Shown: positions 1-12,470 of the stretch, one piece after another
Layout of the letters: each line of letters starts with the position of its first letter
Numbering within the stretch: position 1 is the first letter of the stretch
DNA from: Callorhinus ursinus
Taxonomy: Eukaryota; Chordata; Mammalia; Carnivora; Otariidae
NCBI RefSeq assembly: GCF_003265705.1
Contig: NW_020312785.1
Coordinates: forward strand, 20,756,117-20,820,116
Length of the DNA stretch: 64,000 nucleotides
Direction of reading: 5' to 3'
Position numbers and translations under genes: made by a program
Notes under the pieces: generated by a model
The model's input: the letters and a program-made list of their open reading frames with translations, nothing else
Told to the model about the DNA's origin: nothing
The model's database searches: none

Positions 1-1260
1 TTTAATGTCTGGTTTGGTAAAAGATGGTGGGACTCCCATATCTGCGTCTGCGTTCAACCTATTATAATATATGCTTTTGATTGAAGTAGATGAAGAAAAT
101 CTGGCTTCCTACACATATGTAGTTGGAAGAGGTAGATTAATTTGTTGCTTTTCGGGTAGTTCTGGGTATTTTTCTTTGATAGAACAGCAAAACTCTGTTA
201 GTTTCTTAAAAGTTAGTTGCAATGTAGAAGCTGAAGCCCTATCAGTAAACTTTTTGTGCTACATTAAAATTCACTGGTCTCTCTTGCATTTTGAATGAGT
301 CTTTTATAACTGTATGATTTTGTAACATGATGTCTTGGTTATTTGGAATGTATTAGTTCCCTGAGTAATGAATATCTTCCAAATGTTGACACATATCATT
401 ATGTAATATCAAAAAAAGTTTATTGATATCACCACCAATGTCATCAAAAAACTCTTTAAATATAGGAAAGCTGTCAAGCTCATAATGCTGGATACTGGTA
501 TTCTAAAAATATAACTTTCTCTAAAAACCTTGAATTTTTGGGCGCCTGGGTGGCTCAGTTGGTTAAGCAACTGCCTTCAGCTCAGGTCATGATCCTGGAG
601 TCCCGGGATCGAGTCCCACATCGGGCTCCCTGCTCAGCAGGGAGTCTGCTTCTCCCTCTGACCCTCTTCCCTCTCGTGCTCTCTCTCATGCTCTCTCTCT
701 CTCAAATAAATACATAAAATCTTTGTAAAAAAATAAATAAAAAAAATAAAAATCTTAAAAAAAAAAACTTGAATTTTTCACTGGCAACAAACACCATCAG
801 TTGTATCCCTTGAAACGGCAGAATCACTTTATTTTCTCTTGAGCAAATTCTGCCAGATATCCAAATCTGAATAACCATAGTTTGTCTTCAGTCATTCTTT
901 CGTGTAAAAATGGTGTTCCATGAAATAGTGGCCAATTCAGCTTCCATTCAAACTATTGTCTAAGTGTTTTTCCTCAAAGCTACCATTGTACTTTGTCATG
1001 CAGCAGGAGTGCTTTGTGGGTACTTTGAATTTCATCACACAAAATATTAGAAACACATACTCAAGGGTCAAAACTGAATAGCTGTACACACACACATTTT
1101 AACCTACTGTGAATGCACAGTGGTAAAGAATACGATGACTACTTGTACTTGGCTTTGCTGCATTTATTTGTTCTAAAGAGCCAGCAGTTTTACCCATGAT
1201 TACTTTTGCATCATGGGTCCAAATGTTAACAAAGTGAGAAGGACAGGTGAAAAAAAGACT
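1..1260 (-). pseudogene. Decayed hAT-family transposase (ZBED/Charlie-like), C-terminal half, split by a SINE
   Basis: Translated by eye on the minus strand, several short blocks occur in the order expected of a hAT transposase of the ZBED5/FAM200/Charlie group. A 'DAKVIMGKTAGS' block lies near 1176-1217 (family: DGA.. M.G..SG). 'CDEIQSTHKALLLH' is near 982-1040 (family: CEEM.. H..LLLH.EVRW). 'DKLWLFRFGYLAEF' is near 836-895 and 'LPFQG' near 808-826. After the SINE come 'IKEKYPELPEK' (about 150-190), 'LPTTYV' followed by a stop and 'EARFSS' (about 105-150), and 'YNRLNADADMG' (about 36-68). The last three form the hAT dimerisation region. The stop replaces the usual Cys of the TTYLCE motif, and other frame breaks are present, so this is not a working gene. 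A CAN-SINE at 540-767 interrupts it. It could be an old Charlie transposon or a retrocopy of a domesticated transposase gene; terminal repeats were not identified and the left end lies outside the window. Confidence 0.72.
540..767 (+). mobile_element. CAN-SINE (tRNA-Lys-derived)
   Basis: Standard head, A/B-box region, CT-rich part and long A-rich tail. The TSD 'cttgaattttt' is at 529-539 and 768-778. It is inserted in the hAT transposase fossil, so it is younger than that copy. Confidence 0.93.
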
Positions 1261-1841
1261 AGGTGCTAAGACTAGTTATTTGTTTCTGGTGCATAACAAG
1301 ACCACCATCCAAGAAAGTTCTGAAGAGGGTTTACATTAAATTTAGAAATGTAAATTTAAAATTTAATTTTAAATAACAGAATTCACCATTGATTCATATT
1401 CTCTCCCAAGAGAATAAACAGCAATGAAGTCAAATACTTTATTGCTAAATATTTTCACTGGGTCATTACGTATATATTTGGAACAAAGAAAAAGTAAATT
1501 ATAACAATAGGACAACTGTTGAGTTAATTATATATACATCCACATGATGCAATATTATGTCATGATAAAAATGACATCTATGATAAAAGTATCTGAACAT
1601 GACAATATAATTATATAATTTTAAAGGATATAGCCTTTATAGATGATATCAAGTATATGTAATTAATTAAATTACTATAGTATAAAAATGTTAAATTATT
1701 TAAAATATTAAATTATTTACTGTTCGCAAATAATCAGATGTTTATAGTGGTCCCCATTGGATAGTGAGATTATGAAAGATTTTTATTGTCTGTATTTATA
1801 TATTTTCAAAATTCCCTATAGCAAGCATGCATTAGTTTTTA

Positions 1842-2047
1842 TTTTTTTATTTTTATTTTTTAAAAGATTTTATTTATTTGACAGAGAGAGACACAGTGAG
1901 AGAGGGAACACAAGCAGGAGGAGTCGGGGAGGGAGAAGCAAGCCTCCCACGGAGCAGGGAGCCCAAGAGGGGGCTGTATCCCAGGACCCGGGATCATGAC
2001 CTGAGCCGAAGGCAGACGCTTAATGACTGAGCGCCCCAGGCGCCCCT
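1842..2047 (-). mobile_element. CAN-SINE, reverse orientation
   Basis: Poly(T)/'aagattttatttatttgac' start and 'ccaggcgcccc' end mark a reversed CAN-SINE. The TSD 'gcattagttttta' is at 1829-1841 and 2048-2060. Open frames on both strands here are SINE sequence. Confidence 0.93.
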
Positions 2048-2224
2048 GCATTAGTTTTTAAAGTAGACAAAAATAAATGTTAAAAAAAGGGCGGTTTCGC
2101 CAATAGGCCCATGTGTTTATAAACAGGCACATAATTCTTCAACACAAACTTTGCACCTCCATGGCTCACGTTTCCCCAAATGATTTATCCGCGTAGGAAA
2201 GGAGGAGATGATTGAGGGCGTGGT

Positions 2225-2455
2225 TGAAAGCAGGGCTTGAATGTGAGACCAGAGGTAGAATCTCAGTTTTCATTCGCTAGCTGTGTGAAACTACGCAAAT
2301 CACCTAGCTTCTTGTTTCTTAGCCTCAGTTTTTCAGCCTAACTTTTACCTCACAGGGCACCAAAAGTACTATATTAGAAACTGAATTAGAAACCAGTTTA
2401 AAATGTTACGCACAGAACCTGGCATGCGGTTACGTACTCAGTACATATTGCAATC
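2225..2455 (+). repeat. MIR SINE remnant
   Basis: Degenerate MIR signature: 'agctgtgtgaaac..cgcaaatcacct', then 'cctcagttttt', then 'cagaacctggcatgcggtta'. Edges are approximate. Confidence 0.6.
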
Positions 2456-2663
2456 ATACTACATTTAGAGTCATATCTCAAAAGTCTAAAGGCTTTTGAG
2501 CTCAGCTCGGATTGGAAACCAGAAATGTAAAGCACGGCCAGTGTGCAGAATTATGAGGCTGTCTTTCCAGATCTGCTTCTCAAAAGGAGAACAAGAGTAT
2601 TTAAAGGAATGATTGAGAGCTTGACAAAGAGAACCGGTAAAATATGAAGACGCAAGAATTGAA

Positions 2664-2858
2664 GGGCGCCTGGGTGGCTCAGATGGTTAAGCATCTGCCT
2701 TCGGCTCAGGTCATGATCCCAGGGTCCTGGAATCGAGTCCCACGTCGGGCTCCCTGCTCCTTGGGAGCCTGCTTCTCCCTCTGCTTCTCTGTCTCTCTCT
2801 CCCTCTCTCTCTCCCCGTCTCTCATGAATAAATAAATAAAATCTTAAAAAAAAAAAAA
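2664..2858 (+). mobile_element. CAN-SINE
   Basis: Full-length copy of the 'ctccttgggagcctgc' / 'catgaataaataaataaaa' sub-type. The TSD 'agacgcaagaattgaa' (16 bp, perfect) is at 2648-2663 and 2859-2874, suggesting a fairly young insertion. Confidence 0.95.
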
Positions 2859-3239
2859 AGACGCAAGAATTGAAAATGCTTGCAAGTGTCACTGTGCCTG
2901 TCCAGATTGGACAGAAAAGTGATAGGCAACTGGAGATGGAAACATCTCAGATACAAACCTTTATGAGTTATATTTAACCAGTCACCGGATCGCAATTCCA
3001 AATATGCCCTTGGAGGGATAAATGGAACAACTTTCCACCTGAGTCAGCCAACAGATTGCTGCCTGTTAAAGGTGAACTTGGCTTTCTTTTACATACATGG
3101 AAAGGCATGTGCAGGTACCTCGTTGATAGCTTTATTCTTGATTGAACATGGCTACTGTTTTTTTCCCAGTAGTAAGCATAACCAAATATCCTCAGAATTT
3201 CCATACCGATCACAATAGCATTTAGTAGCAAAAGGGCAG

Positions 3240-3790
3240 GTAATGATTTTGACAGGGAGAATCAAACATTTTTAAAGTTAGAATGCCTTGGTTTATTTCT
3301 ATTGACTATGCACAGGTTTTTCTCTATGAAGCTCAGACCTCAGAATCGGACACCATTGAGAAAATGGCCAACTTTTTAATCCCTGCATTCTTCCTAAAAT
3401 GACAGCCAATAGCAAAATGAAGTGAGCAGAACATCTTGGCCTTAAAAAAACAAAAGAGCCAGTCATTTTACCAGCAAAATGAGTTAATTCAAGAACAGCA
3501 GAGGAATTGCAACTTGGGACTAGCAAACTTTGGCAAAGCAGAGCCGCGGCAGGAGAACACAGCAGAGGGGCTTGCTTTCATAGGAGGAAGGAAGAAGCTG
3601 GGCGGGGCTGTTTTCTTGCGTGCAGGTGGTGATGGCTTCTCATTGGCTCAGTGTGGCAGTTTCTCATTGGCTGAGCTATTGATGGGCATAGAGAAAGCCT
3701 TCTTCTTGCTGGGTTATGTAAAGCGAGTTTCTTTCAGTTGCGGAATGTGAAATATGCTTCTTTCATTGAGTTGTAGTGCACGAGAGCGCC
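3240..3790. other. Unassigned segment with a minus-strand promoter-like cluster (GC box plus two CCAAT boxes)
   Basis: No gene recognised. A GC box (gggcgggg, 3600-3607) is followed by two reversed CCAAT boxes (attgg at 3642-3646 and 3666-3670) inside two similar 'tctcattggctcag/ctgag' units 24 bp apart. Read on the minus strand this resembles an LTR or gene promoter. Overlapping frames (3436-3750 plus, 3299-3526 minus) resemble no protein I know. An old LTR is my best guess. Confidence 0.3.
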
Positions 3791-4329
3791 CCCGTCAGGG
3801 ATTCTTGACTCTATTTTAAATGTGGCTTCTTTTACATATTTTTCCCCAAAATAGTCGAAATAGTCAAATCACTTATTAATTCCATGTATTAAAAGCAAGT
3901 GCAAGTTGCTCTGCTTTCGACTGCATTACAAAAGCTAAAAATCAACACCAGAGAAGTTAAAAACTAAGCAATAGTAGAAAAGGTCTCAAGTTTCAAAGGA
4001 TTTATTCTAAATCCACCATGTCACAGAGGTAGAGTTCAATGACTTTCCCACCATTACAGTTAGAAAGAAAACCAGGGAAAAGTATTAGATTTCCTTGAAT
4101 CCAGGATTCTTTGTGCCACTATACCAATATGCTACACTTTCATTTTTCTTCAAAAAACTAATGATTTGCAAATGTGTAAGAGAAGCTACTAAGTCTGCTC
4201 ATCTTCTGGTACAATTTAATTGTGATCATATTTGTTTGACCCCCCCAAAGTTGTATGCACATCATTTAGCAAAAAGAAATTTCCAAATATTTTCCAGAGA
4301 ATTTCTTCAAATATGCACTGCTTTATTTA

Positions 4330-4470
4330 ATTAATGTATTTAACAAGCATTAAATGACTACTTCTATTTGCCAGGCATTCTGGTAGGTGCTGGAAATGTA
4401 GTGAATTGTACTTATCCTCGCTGGATTATACACTAGTGGGAGAGACCAAGAAGAAACAAGTACACCAAGT
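4330..4470 (+). repeat. L2 LINE 3' fragment
   Basis: The pattern 'gccaggcattctggtaggtg' followed by 'cactagtgggagagacca' is the common L2 3' region. Diverged and short; edges approximate. Confidence 0.5.
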
Positions 4471-4792
4471 AAATAAATAACTACAAAATGTATGGTGCTA
4501 TGAAGACAATGAACAAGATGCAATATTAGAGAACAATGAATCAAGATATGGATCACCTTCCAAATTAGTTGGGGAAGACTCACAGGTTAGAACATAATGA
4601 TAAACTATAGCCCGCCACAGGAATAGCAGGAGGCAATCAATTTCAGGTAAGGAAATACTGTAGGCAGAAACCTAAACACGTTTTCTTTGTGTTTTTTTTC
4701 ATGCTTTTTATGATGCAAATTACTTGAAAACATATAAAACATATAATCTGCCCATGACTAGGTATTGCTAAACCCGCAGCGGAACTGTATAC

Positions 4793-4970
4793 TTTTTTTT
4801 TTTTTTTGAGATTTTATTTATTTGAGATAGAGCATGAGTGGGGCAGGGAGGGGCAGAGGAAGAGGGAGGAACAGACACCCCACCAAGCAGGGGCTTAATC
4901 CTAGCACCCAGGGATCATGACCCCAGCAGAAGGCAGACACTTAAGCAACTGAGCCACTCAGGCACCCCCA
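4793..4970 (-). mobile_element. CAN-SINE, reverse orientation, diverged
   Basis: Poly(T), 'gagattttatttatttgag', and the tRNA-like end 'ctgagccactcaggcacccc'. An imperfect TSD ('ggaactgtatact' at 4781-4793, 'ggactgtattct' from 4971) suggests an older copy. Confidence 0.88.
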
Positions 4971-5639
4971 GGACTGTATTCTTTATTTCTCCATCTTTCC
5001 CCACCGTTTCCTGAATCATTATCTGGTTTCCAAAGAGACGTATGTGGGGCAAAGTCCACATTTATCTTTTTTAAATGAACATTTATTGAGCCACATTACA
5101 CATGTCTGCACATGTTTATTTCTGTACATTCTGTGCATCATGCATAATGCACATCTATTACAATAGATCTGAATAGTTTGATCAAACTTATGTAAGATGC
5201 TAGGACAGAACCCTGAAGACTTTAAGCTCCAAACTTAATAATAGCTAATATTCATAGTGCAATTATTATGCCAGTTGGCATACTATTTACACTTATAATC
5301 TAAGTCCACACAACCAAACCCATGAATTTTTGAGAAACTAAGTAACTTGAAAAGAGTCACCTGGCTGATAAACTTAAGAATTGCCCAGAAGCAGTTTTAC
5401 CATCAAGCTCTTTAGAATAGAGGGTAACCATGCAAGCAAAGCCCAAAGGCTGGAGCAGCTTGCGTGCACAGTGATATTAACACAGCTGGGGGAAGATGGT
5501 GTCAACACAAAGGGGTGGGGTTCTTATCATAGAATAGGTTTCAGAGAGGAAGACACTTTCTCAGTGTATAAACCCAGCATTTCAAAGGGAGGGCAATTCC
5601 TGCAAATTACCTTTTCTGAATTTTCCAGTGCAGGTGAAT

Positions 5640-6200
5640 GGTCATTTAGTCATTCATCTGTTATTCATTAAATATCTGTTATGGAGTAGGCACTGTGTTA
5701 GGTGTTGGATACAATTTTTTAAAAAAATTAGAAAAGGCAGTCAAAGGCGCCTGGGTGGCTCAGATGGTTAAGCGTCTGCCTTCGGCTCAGGTCATGATCC
5801 CAGGGTCCTGGAATCGAGTCCCGCGTCGGGCTCCCTGCTCCTTGGGAGCCTGCTTCTCCCTCTGCCTCTCTCTCTCTGTCTTTCATGAATAAATAAATAA
5901 AATCTTTAAAAAAAAAAAAGAAAAGGCAGTCAAATCCCGCCCACATAAAACTTGCAAGTCTTATGTTTGGGGGGACAATGAACACACATATAAAGAAATG
6001 TTTTGATGTCAGCATGCTATGGGGAGAGATGCTGAGGGGAAGAAGCAAAGGAAGATGAGTGATGTTGCTGCAATTTATATGTGGTGATCAGCAAAGGTCT
6101 CTCTGAAAAAGGATTTTAAGCAAATACCTAAGGGAAAAGAGGAACAAGGAATGTGGTATCTGGCAAAATTCAAGGAAACTCTGCAATGAAAATTTGCAGA
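5640..6200 (+). repeat. L2 LINE fragment interrupted by a CAN-SINE
   Basis: 'attcattaaatatctgttat..ggcactgtgttaggtg' continues after the SINE into a diverged L2-like tract up to about 6200 ('gtctctctgaaaaaggattt'). The split by the SINE at 5746-5919 shows the L2 is older. Confidence 0.55.
5746..5919 (+). mobile_element. CAN-SINE
   Basis: Same sub-type as the copy at 2664-2858. Perfect TSD 'gaaaaggcagtcaaa' at 5731-5745 and 5920-5934. Confidence 0.95.
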
Positions 6201-9200
6201 ACGGGCGTCTGCGGTTTGGAAGAAACTGGGACAACAGTGGAACACTTTTCAGAACGTCCACCCACACCAGTTCTGGATGGCCCAGAGGCCGACAGGGTGC
6301 AGACAAAGGACCACAGCAGCTCTGACTGGAAGAGAGATTCATAAAAGTTGGATCTGAGTACAAAGAAGTTTTAGAAATGTGTCAATTGATTTGGTTTACT
6401 TCTGTATATCATTTTCTTGTAGGCACAAGAGTGATAAATAAAACCTTGGTCTAAAGCCTAAAAATATTCTCTATGTACGTGTAAAAGAACACATCTGCTA
6501 GGTAAGAAAACATTGTTTCATAGTTTAGTTGGTAATATCGTTTTTCCTTAGTGGTCCGTGAAATAAAGGTAAATCCCTAATCATTGACACCTTAGATCCA
6601 GTGAATTACAGTTTTGGGAACAGCAGATAGTGGAATTCTATAAAGGATAGAGATTTGCAAATGAGGCTTCTTATTAAAAAGACATCTTTTCAAAATAAAG
6701 CTAATGTTTTTCAAGTACCTAGAAGTAGAAATGATAAAAACACATGTATTTAAAAGCGTGAAAAGGGGTCATGACAGGCTGTGCACAATTTCTGCCTCTT
6801 TCCCTGTCCCTTGCTTGGCCAACATTCTCTTACTCAGAATCACCATCAATCTTTATCTGTTAAAGAAAAGGTGGTGGTTATGACACAAGAAAGTAGTCAT
6901 TATCTTCCCATTAACATTAACAAGATGAATTTGTGGGATAAGGATGAGCCATAGAAGCAAGAGTTTTATTAATTTGGCTTTTAAAATGCACATTAATGAA
7001 CAGAGAAAAGTCAAAAAAGCTTTAGATTCTACCAAGACTATTATCTAGCCTTAATTGTAGTAGACCCTACAAAAATTTAGACATGGGTTCTCCCTGCAAT
7101 GATTAGTTGGTAATTGAGAGTTAATTTAAGGATTAAAGAGAAAAAAACATTTATCTGATTTGGACAAAATGGAAGAGAAAATGAAAATATGTATTATTTA
7201 ATATGTTAAATTTATTTCTTTTTAATAGGTAACACTATCTATTTAAAGGTCACATTATTTTGAATTTAAATGTCAAATATACCTATGTTCATGTTTGAAA
7301 TAATTATGCTTATAAGTATATTAAGCAAATCACCTGAATGTATTATCTCACAGTTTTATGAATTGAACAATCATAAAGAAGATGTTTAAAAAGAGCAAAG
7401 AAAAAAAAATCACCCAAATTCCATCCTCCTCTAATGGCCACTCTATGTATGATTTTTTATGTTCTAGTTCTCTCTATAAGCACCATTACTGAATTTAGTT
7501 GCAATTTTTACCAGGATTACATTTATATTCTTCCTTTTGCTACAGTTTCTACATAATTATTTTAAAATAACTACCCAATATTCTATGGCTAATGAGGCAT
7601 AATTTAATTAATGAAGTAATGGAGTAAATTTTAGATTATTTTCAAATTTGTACTGTCACAGAGGACTCTGTGCAAAAAGTGTTTCCATCCACGTCTTTTC
7701 ATTACTTCCTTGAAATGAATTACCAAGAATTATTAGTTCAGGAGGTTTAAACATTCAATGGCTCTAGTTAACTTTGGCAGCATTATGCAAAAGTATATAC
7801 TACTAACATATTATTTTACCTGGTTCTGCAACACTCCTCCAGCTCTGTGGATACTGCTAACAATGATAACCTTAATCCAGTTCAAAACATGCCAGGCACT
7901 ATTCTAAGCACCTTATATAGAATTGTAATGGAAAATTACAGATTTTATATTCAAATGAACTTGTGTTGGATTCTTTACTCTTCTAATGAGCTCAGTGACC
8001 TTGGGTAGGTTACTTAATCTCTTTGAGATAAGTTTCCCCAGTTATGCTATGCAATTAGTACTTAAAAATCTTGCAGGATTTTTAAGAGAATTGGTTTTCT
8101 TAAGACTTGAATTTTTTAAAAAATCTACCCCTTTAATCTAACTGGAATTTATTTTTAATATGTTAAAATACGTGAATATAATCCTTTTAGATAAATTTTT
8201 CATTTATCACAACATTGCTAATTAAGTAATCCCTTTTGCCATTATTCTGTCCCAGAGCAGCTGAAAAATCCTTGCGGCCGAGACTCTGAAAGACCCAGCT
8301 TAGGTTCTTCCACTTAAGACTCATTTCCCTTCCTTTTCCAGGGGCAGCCTTAGTTCCCGTGGCCCTGAAACACACACACATGCTCCCCTTCCTTTCCCAG
8401 CACCCACCAGCCTCCCAAAGCACTCAGTGCATCCTTATCGTGGAAGACCTGGGATAGCTCTCCTAAATTCCTTAGAAATGAACTTTTGTTTTGTTTTGTT
8501 TTGTCTCTGTGCATCTTTCCCCATGGAACAGGAGTGAAGTGTTTCACTTGGGGCTGGGAAACCATTTCTCCAGGCTTCTCCCCCCCTCCCAGCCCCCTCA
8601 GGAACAGGATTGGCCTTAGCTTCTGGGCCTATCTGCTGCCTTCCTTCTATTTCCTACCAGCTCTTCTGCTTTCCTTTGAGCTCTCTTGGGCTTGGGGATC
8701 TTACTTTTTATTTCCCAGCTCTTCATTTTTTTTCTGATCAGTTTTTTGGGGGAGGGGGTGTCCTCTTTTTTGCTTCTAAGAAAACATTTGCCTTTTTCCC
8801 CTTTTCTTCCTTTCCCAACATAACAATCGTGGTAACAGAACGCGACTGCTGATTTACCGATGTATTTAATGTAAGTAAAAAAGGAAAAAAAAAAGATATA
8901 TATAATCCTTATATTCTAAATTTTTATATACAATTGTATCTACTTCTAAAATTTCTATTCTTTTTCACTGATATATTGTTATGGTTGTACAATAATACTT
9001 TAGTAACTACTGGGTCAAAATATGTTTCATTCTTTGGTAGGCTATACATTCTTTGGTTTTGCAAATTTATTTTTACCAGAAAATTTCTTTAGTTGTAAAA
9101 TAAATGTACAGGGTGGGATTGTGTTAAATGTATATGTTAACGTCAGGAGTATTGAAATGCTTTCAATATAACCAAAGTGAAATTGTTAAGGTTTTGTTGC

Positions 9201-9790
9201 TAGGTTCTCAATGTAACACAGGTGCAGCAATCTCCCTCAATGAGACTGTTGGGGAGTGAGGAACCTTCTGGTGCTCCCATCAACGTCACTTGAATAAACT
9301 TTTATAACTATGACAGCTATATGATATGATTATATGATTATAGCTATAGAATTATATGATTGTAGCTATAGGATTAACTGAAATATATTAAATCGGATAC
9401 CTTATTTGAAATATATAAGGTATGCATTCCAACTGTTTATGACATTTAAGGATAAAATTTGCAACTATATTTCAATTATCAAGAATGTAAATATTGGTAT
9501 ACTGAGCCAGAATGTGCCATTTATAAAATAGAAAGAGGAAATTAATTCTGATTCCTGAATTAAATCCTGATTTACCTGAAATTCATTTAAATTTAATTAC
9601 ATTTACTCTGTCATGCTACTTAATGAAAGATAATAACATTGCATCCCACAAAGAAATTTGATTTACATAAAATATTCAAATAAGAAATAAGGACACATTT
9701 ACCCTAAATGAGTGGTCCAAATTATACAGTAAAATTTTAATATTTAGACACATGTTCATGAAATTTAAATTTGTTAAATAATAGTGATAA
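6201..9790. other. Intergenic, no gene recognised
   Basis: AT-rich DNA with no conserved reading frame. A short MIR-like piece is at about 7970-8070 ('gtgaccttgggtaggttactt'). A (ttttg)n run is near 8487-8505, and short degenerate repeats of an 'atatgattatagctatag' unit lie at 9311-9376. Confidence 0.6.
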
Positions 9791-9794
9791 TATT

Positions 9795-10010
9795 ATCAGC
9801 ATTTATTTAGTGCTTCTTATATGCCAGACATATTCTAAGTGCTTTATTTGTACTCATGTTATCTCAAAGTAATATTATGAAGAAGAAACTATAATTATTT
9901 TCATTTTATAGCTGGGGAAACTGAGGCATAGAGCCAGTCTAAGAACCTTGCTCCAAATTGTACAGAAGAAGTGTATGAATCCAGGTTGTCTCCTGAGGCT
10001 TTGCTTTCAA
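9795..10010 (-). repeat. MIR SINE, reverse orientation
   Basis: 'gccagacatattctaagtgc' followed by 'cattttatagctggggaaac' and 'tgaggcatagag' is the reverse complement of the MIR core and tail. Edges approximate. Confidence 0.7.
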
Positions 10011-10954
10011 CCATTTTGCCCCAAACAATTAAGTCCTTTATATACTATAACTTCAACTTTGTTGAACAAGTGCTTTGTAAATTTAAATTAAATCCCTTAT
10101 AAAATCTCAGCTATTCATTTCAGCTGATGGGGGAATTCCTATAAAAAATCAAATAAAGCTTAACAAGTGTTCTTGTTCAGGATTAAACACTAACCGTAGA
10201 ACAAAATCATATGCATAGTATGGATTAAAAATTGAGCACATCTTTCAAAAGTGACTTTTCAATTAAAATATATGATATATGGCTATAAAGTATGGTCTTT
10301 ATGCCCACACACTTTTGATTTAATTTTAAGAATATTTTATGGTTCTATAAAAACTGTATCAGTAAGTCTATAAAAGCTGGAAGATACCGGTTTAACCTTT
10401 ATTCTTTCTACACCCAAAGTAAAACCGGCAATTACGTTCAGCTTCTATACAGAGGCAGGAGGCTGTCCAGCTAGCATTTACAATTGCAAATGCAGACTTT
10501 ACCTTCCAAGACAAAGGACAGCTGGCCGTGGGAGCAAATCAAGTCTTGGACTAGCCTGCAGGAGCCCCCAAATCAACTATGCATGTTACTTGGGCACCAT
10601 CTGCTGGACACTTTTAATAATACTCCATTTGCTGTGAACTCGAGAATGCCGAGATACATGCAGGGAGAACTCCTGAATTCCACTGAACGCCTTGTGTAGT
10701 AGCAATCCATTTTCTCCTAGTCAGAATTAATTGCCCGCTCAGGACATTTACCCCCTTTTCTGCCTGTTGATTTACAGGCATGAGGAGCTCAAAGTGGCCA
10801 GGTGGTAGGCTCAACTTCCAATTTAATGGCACAAAATTACTCGGTTCCCCATGAAAGAATTACTCCATGGGGAATCAAGATCACTAAGTGAGCAGAAGCA
10901 CAAATCCTGAGGGCCCTAAGGACGAAACCACTCAACGCTGCCATTGCAGTAATG

Positions 10955-11060
10955 GAAGCAGCCATAGACAACGGTGTGGCTCTATTATTACAACAAACAT
11001 TTATTTAGAAAAATAAGCAGCAAGCTGAATATGGCCTGTGGTTCATAATTTACCAACCTC
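10955..11060 (+). repeat. Fragment of a non-autonomous DNA transposon, same family as the copy at 61216-61519
   Basis: 'gcagccatagacaacggtgt' through 'atttatttagaaaa' to 'tttaccaacctctga' matches the right half of the element near 61.3 kb. The family name (MER/hAT-like) is not assigned with certainty. Confidence 0.5.
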
Positions 11061-11555
11061 TGATATATGTGATATAAATCTTAATAGTTTTTAATGACTT
11101 GTTTTATGACCCAGTCTAAGTTCAGCTTTCTTAATTGTTTAGTGTTCTTGTTGTGATGATAGATGGATATGGAGAGAGACAGAGATAAATAGTCAAAAAC
11201 TGAATTATCAGTTGCAATTGTTATCAATAGCAAATATGAATTATCAATATTTTGCTATCACTATCAATTAATTACAGTTGATAATTGCATTGTTCAACTT
11301 TTCTAAATCCTTGATTGATTTGTGTATGTGCTTCTTTATATTATGTATAAATGTGTAAAAATTCTCCCAGTATAATTGTGACTTTGTCTATTTCTCTTCA
11401 TATCTCTGGCAATGCTTTGCTTTATGTGTTTTGAGGATGATATTAGGTACATACAACCTGAGATTTGTATCAAGCTAATGAATTGAACCTTTTATTATTT
11501 TCAAGTGCCCAATTTATCGTGTATAATCATGTTTGCTTTAAAGTCTCTATTTCCT

Positions 11556-11724
11556 TTTTTTTTTTAAGATTTTATTTATTTCTTTGACAGAGAGAGACAC
11601 AGCGAGAGAGGGAACACAAGTAGGGGGAGTGGGAGAGGGAGCCCGATGTGGGGCTCAATCCCTGCACCCTGGGATCATGACCTGAGCCTAAGGCAGACGC
11701 CTAATGACAGCCACCCAGGCACCG
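11556..11724 (-). mobile_element. CAN-SINE, first of a tandem pair
   Basis: Reverse copy that starts with poly(T)-'aagattttatttatt' and ends at a damaged head 'ccacccaggcaccgcaac'. It shares an outer TSD ('taaagtctctatttcct', 11539-11555 and 11920-11936) with the next copy. Confidence 0.9.
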
Positions 11725-11919
11725 CAACCTTTTTTATTTTTTTAAGATTTTTAAATTTTTTATTTGACAGAGAGAGGGAACACAAGCAGAGGCAGAGGGA
11801 GAGGGAGAAGCAGGCTCCCCGCTGAGCAGGGAGCCCGATGCGGGGCTCAATCCCAAGACCTTGGGACCATGACCTGAGCCAAAGGCAGATGCTTAATGGC
11901 TGAGCCACCCAGGCGCCCC
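11725..11919 (-). mobile_element. CAN-SINE, second of a tandem pair
   Basis: Second reverse copy directly abutting the first: poly(T) at about 11728-11765 and head 'ccacccaggcgcccc' at the right. The outer TSD lies after it, not between the two copies. Confidence 0.9.
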
Positions 11920-12199
11920 TAAAGTCTCTATTTCCTGATATTAATACATTTATGCTAGGTCTTTTCTTTATGTTTCCATTACATTACTTCCAAGATTTCA
12001 GTATCCTTTTCCCTTAGTTGGTTTATTGTAAATAACAGATATGTGGACTTCTAAAAAAGTTGGTGTGAAAATGTCATTTATCTAGAGCTCTCATATTTCA
12101 TGTTATTATTGATGTATTTGGGTTTAAATATGCCATCTTATTTTGTGTCTTTCTTTCTTCCTTTTTCTTTCTTTTTTCTTGTCCTGTGTTTCTTATTCA

Positions 12200-12470
12200 G
12201 CCTTTATGGCATTGCACAAGGCCATGCACTCTGGGGTAGGCTACATTAAATGTAGGCTGATAGAGGTTGGGGTATAAAGACCAGGTCATTTCAGTCCAAA
12301 ACAGGTTAGCTCTGATCATCATGATAGGACACTCAGTGTCTCCCTGCCCATTACTGCTCACATCTCCCTCCTTGGGTGTTGATCCCAAGGATACTCTCCT
12401 ATAAACATCCTGTACACTAAACTCCATCTCAAAATTTACTTCCTGGAGAATCCAAACTGTGACACATCCT
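12200..12470 (-). repeat. Old interspersed repeat, class unsure (LTR-like)
   Basis: Read on the minus strand, 'tttggattctccaggaagta' and 'gtgtacaggatgtttatagg' resemble a common old LTR/MER-type repeat. The 120-residue frame here has no recognisable domain. Confidence 0.35.
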
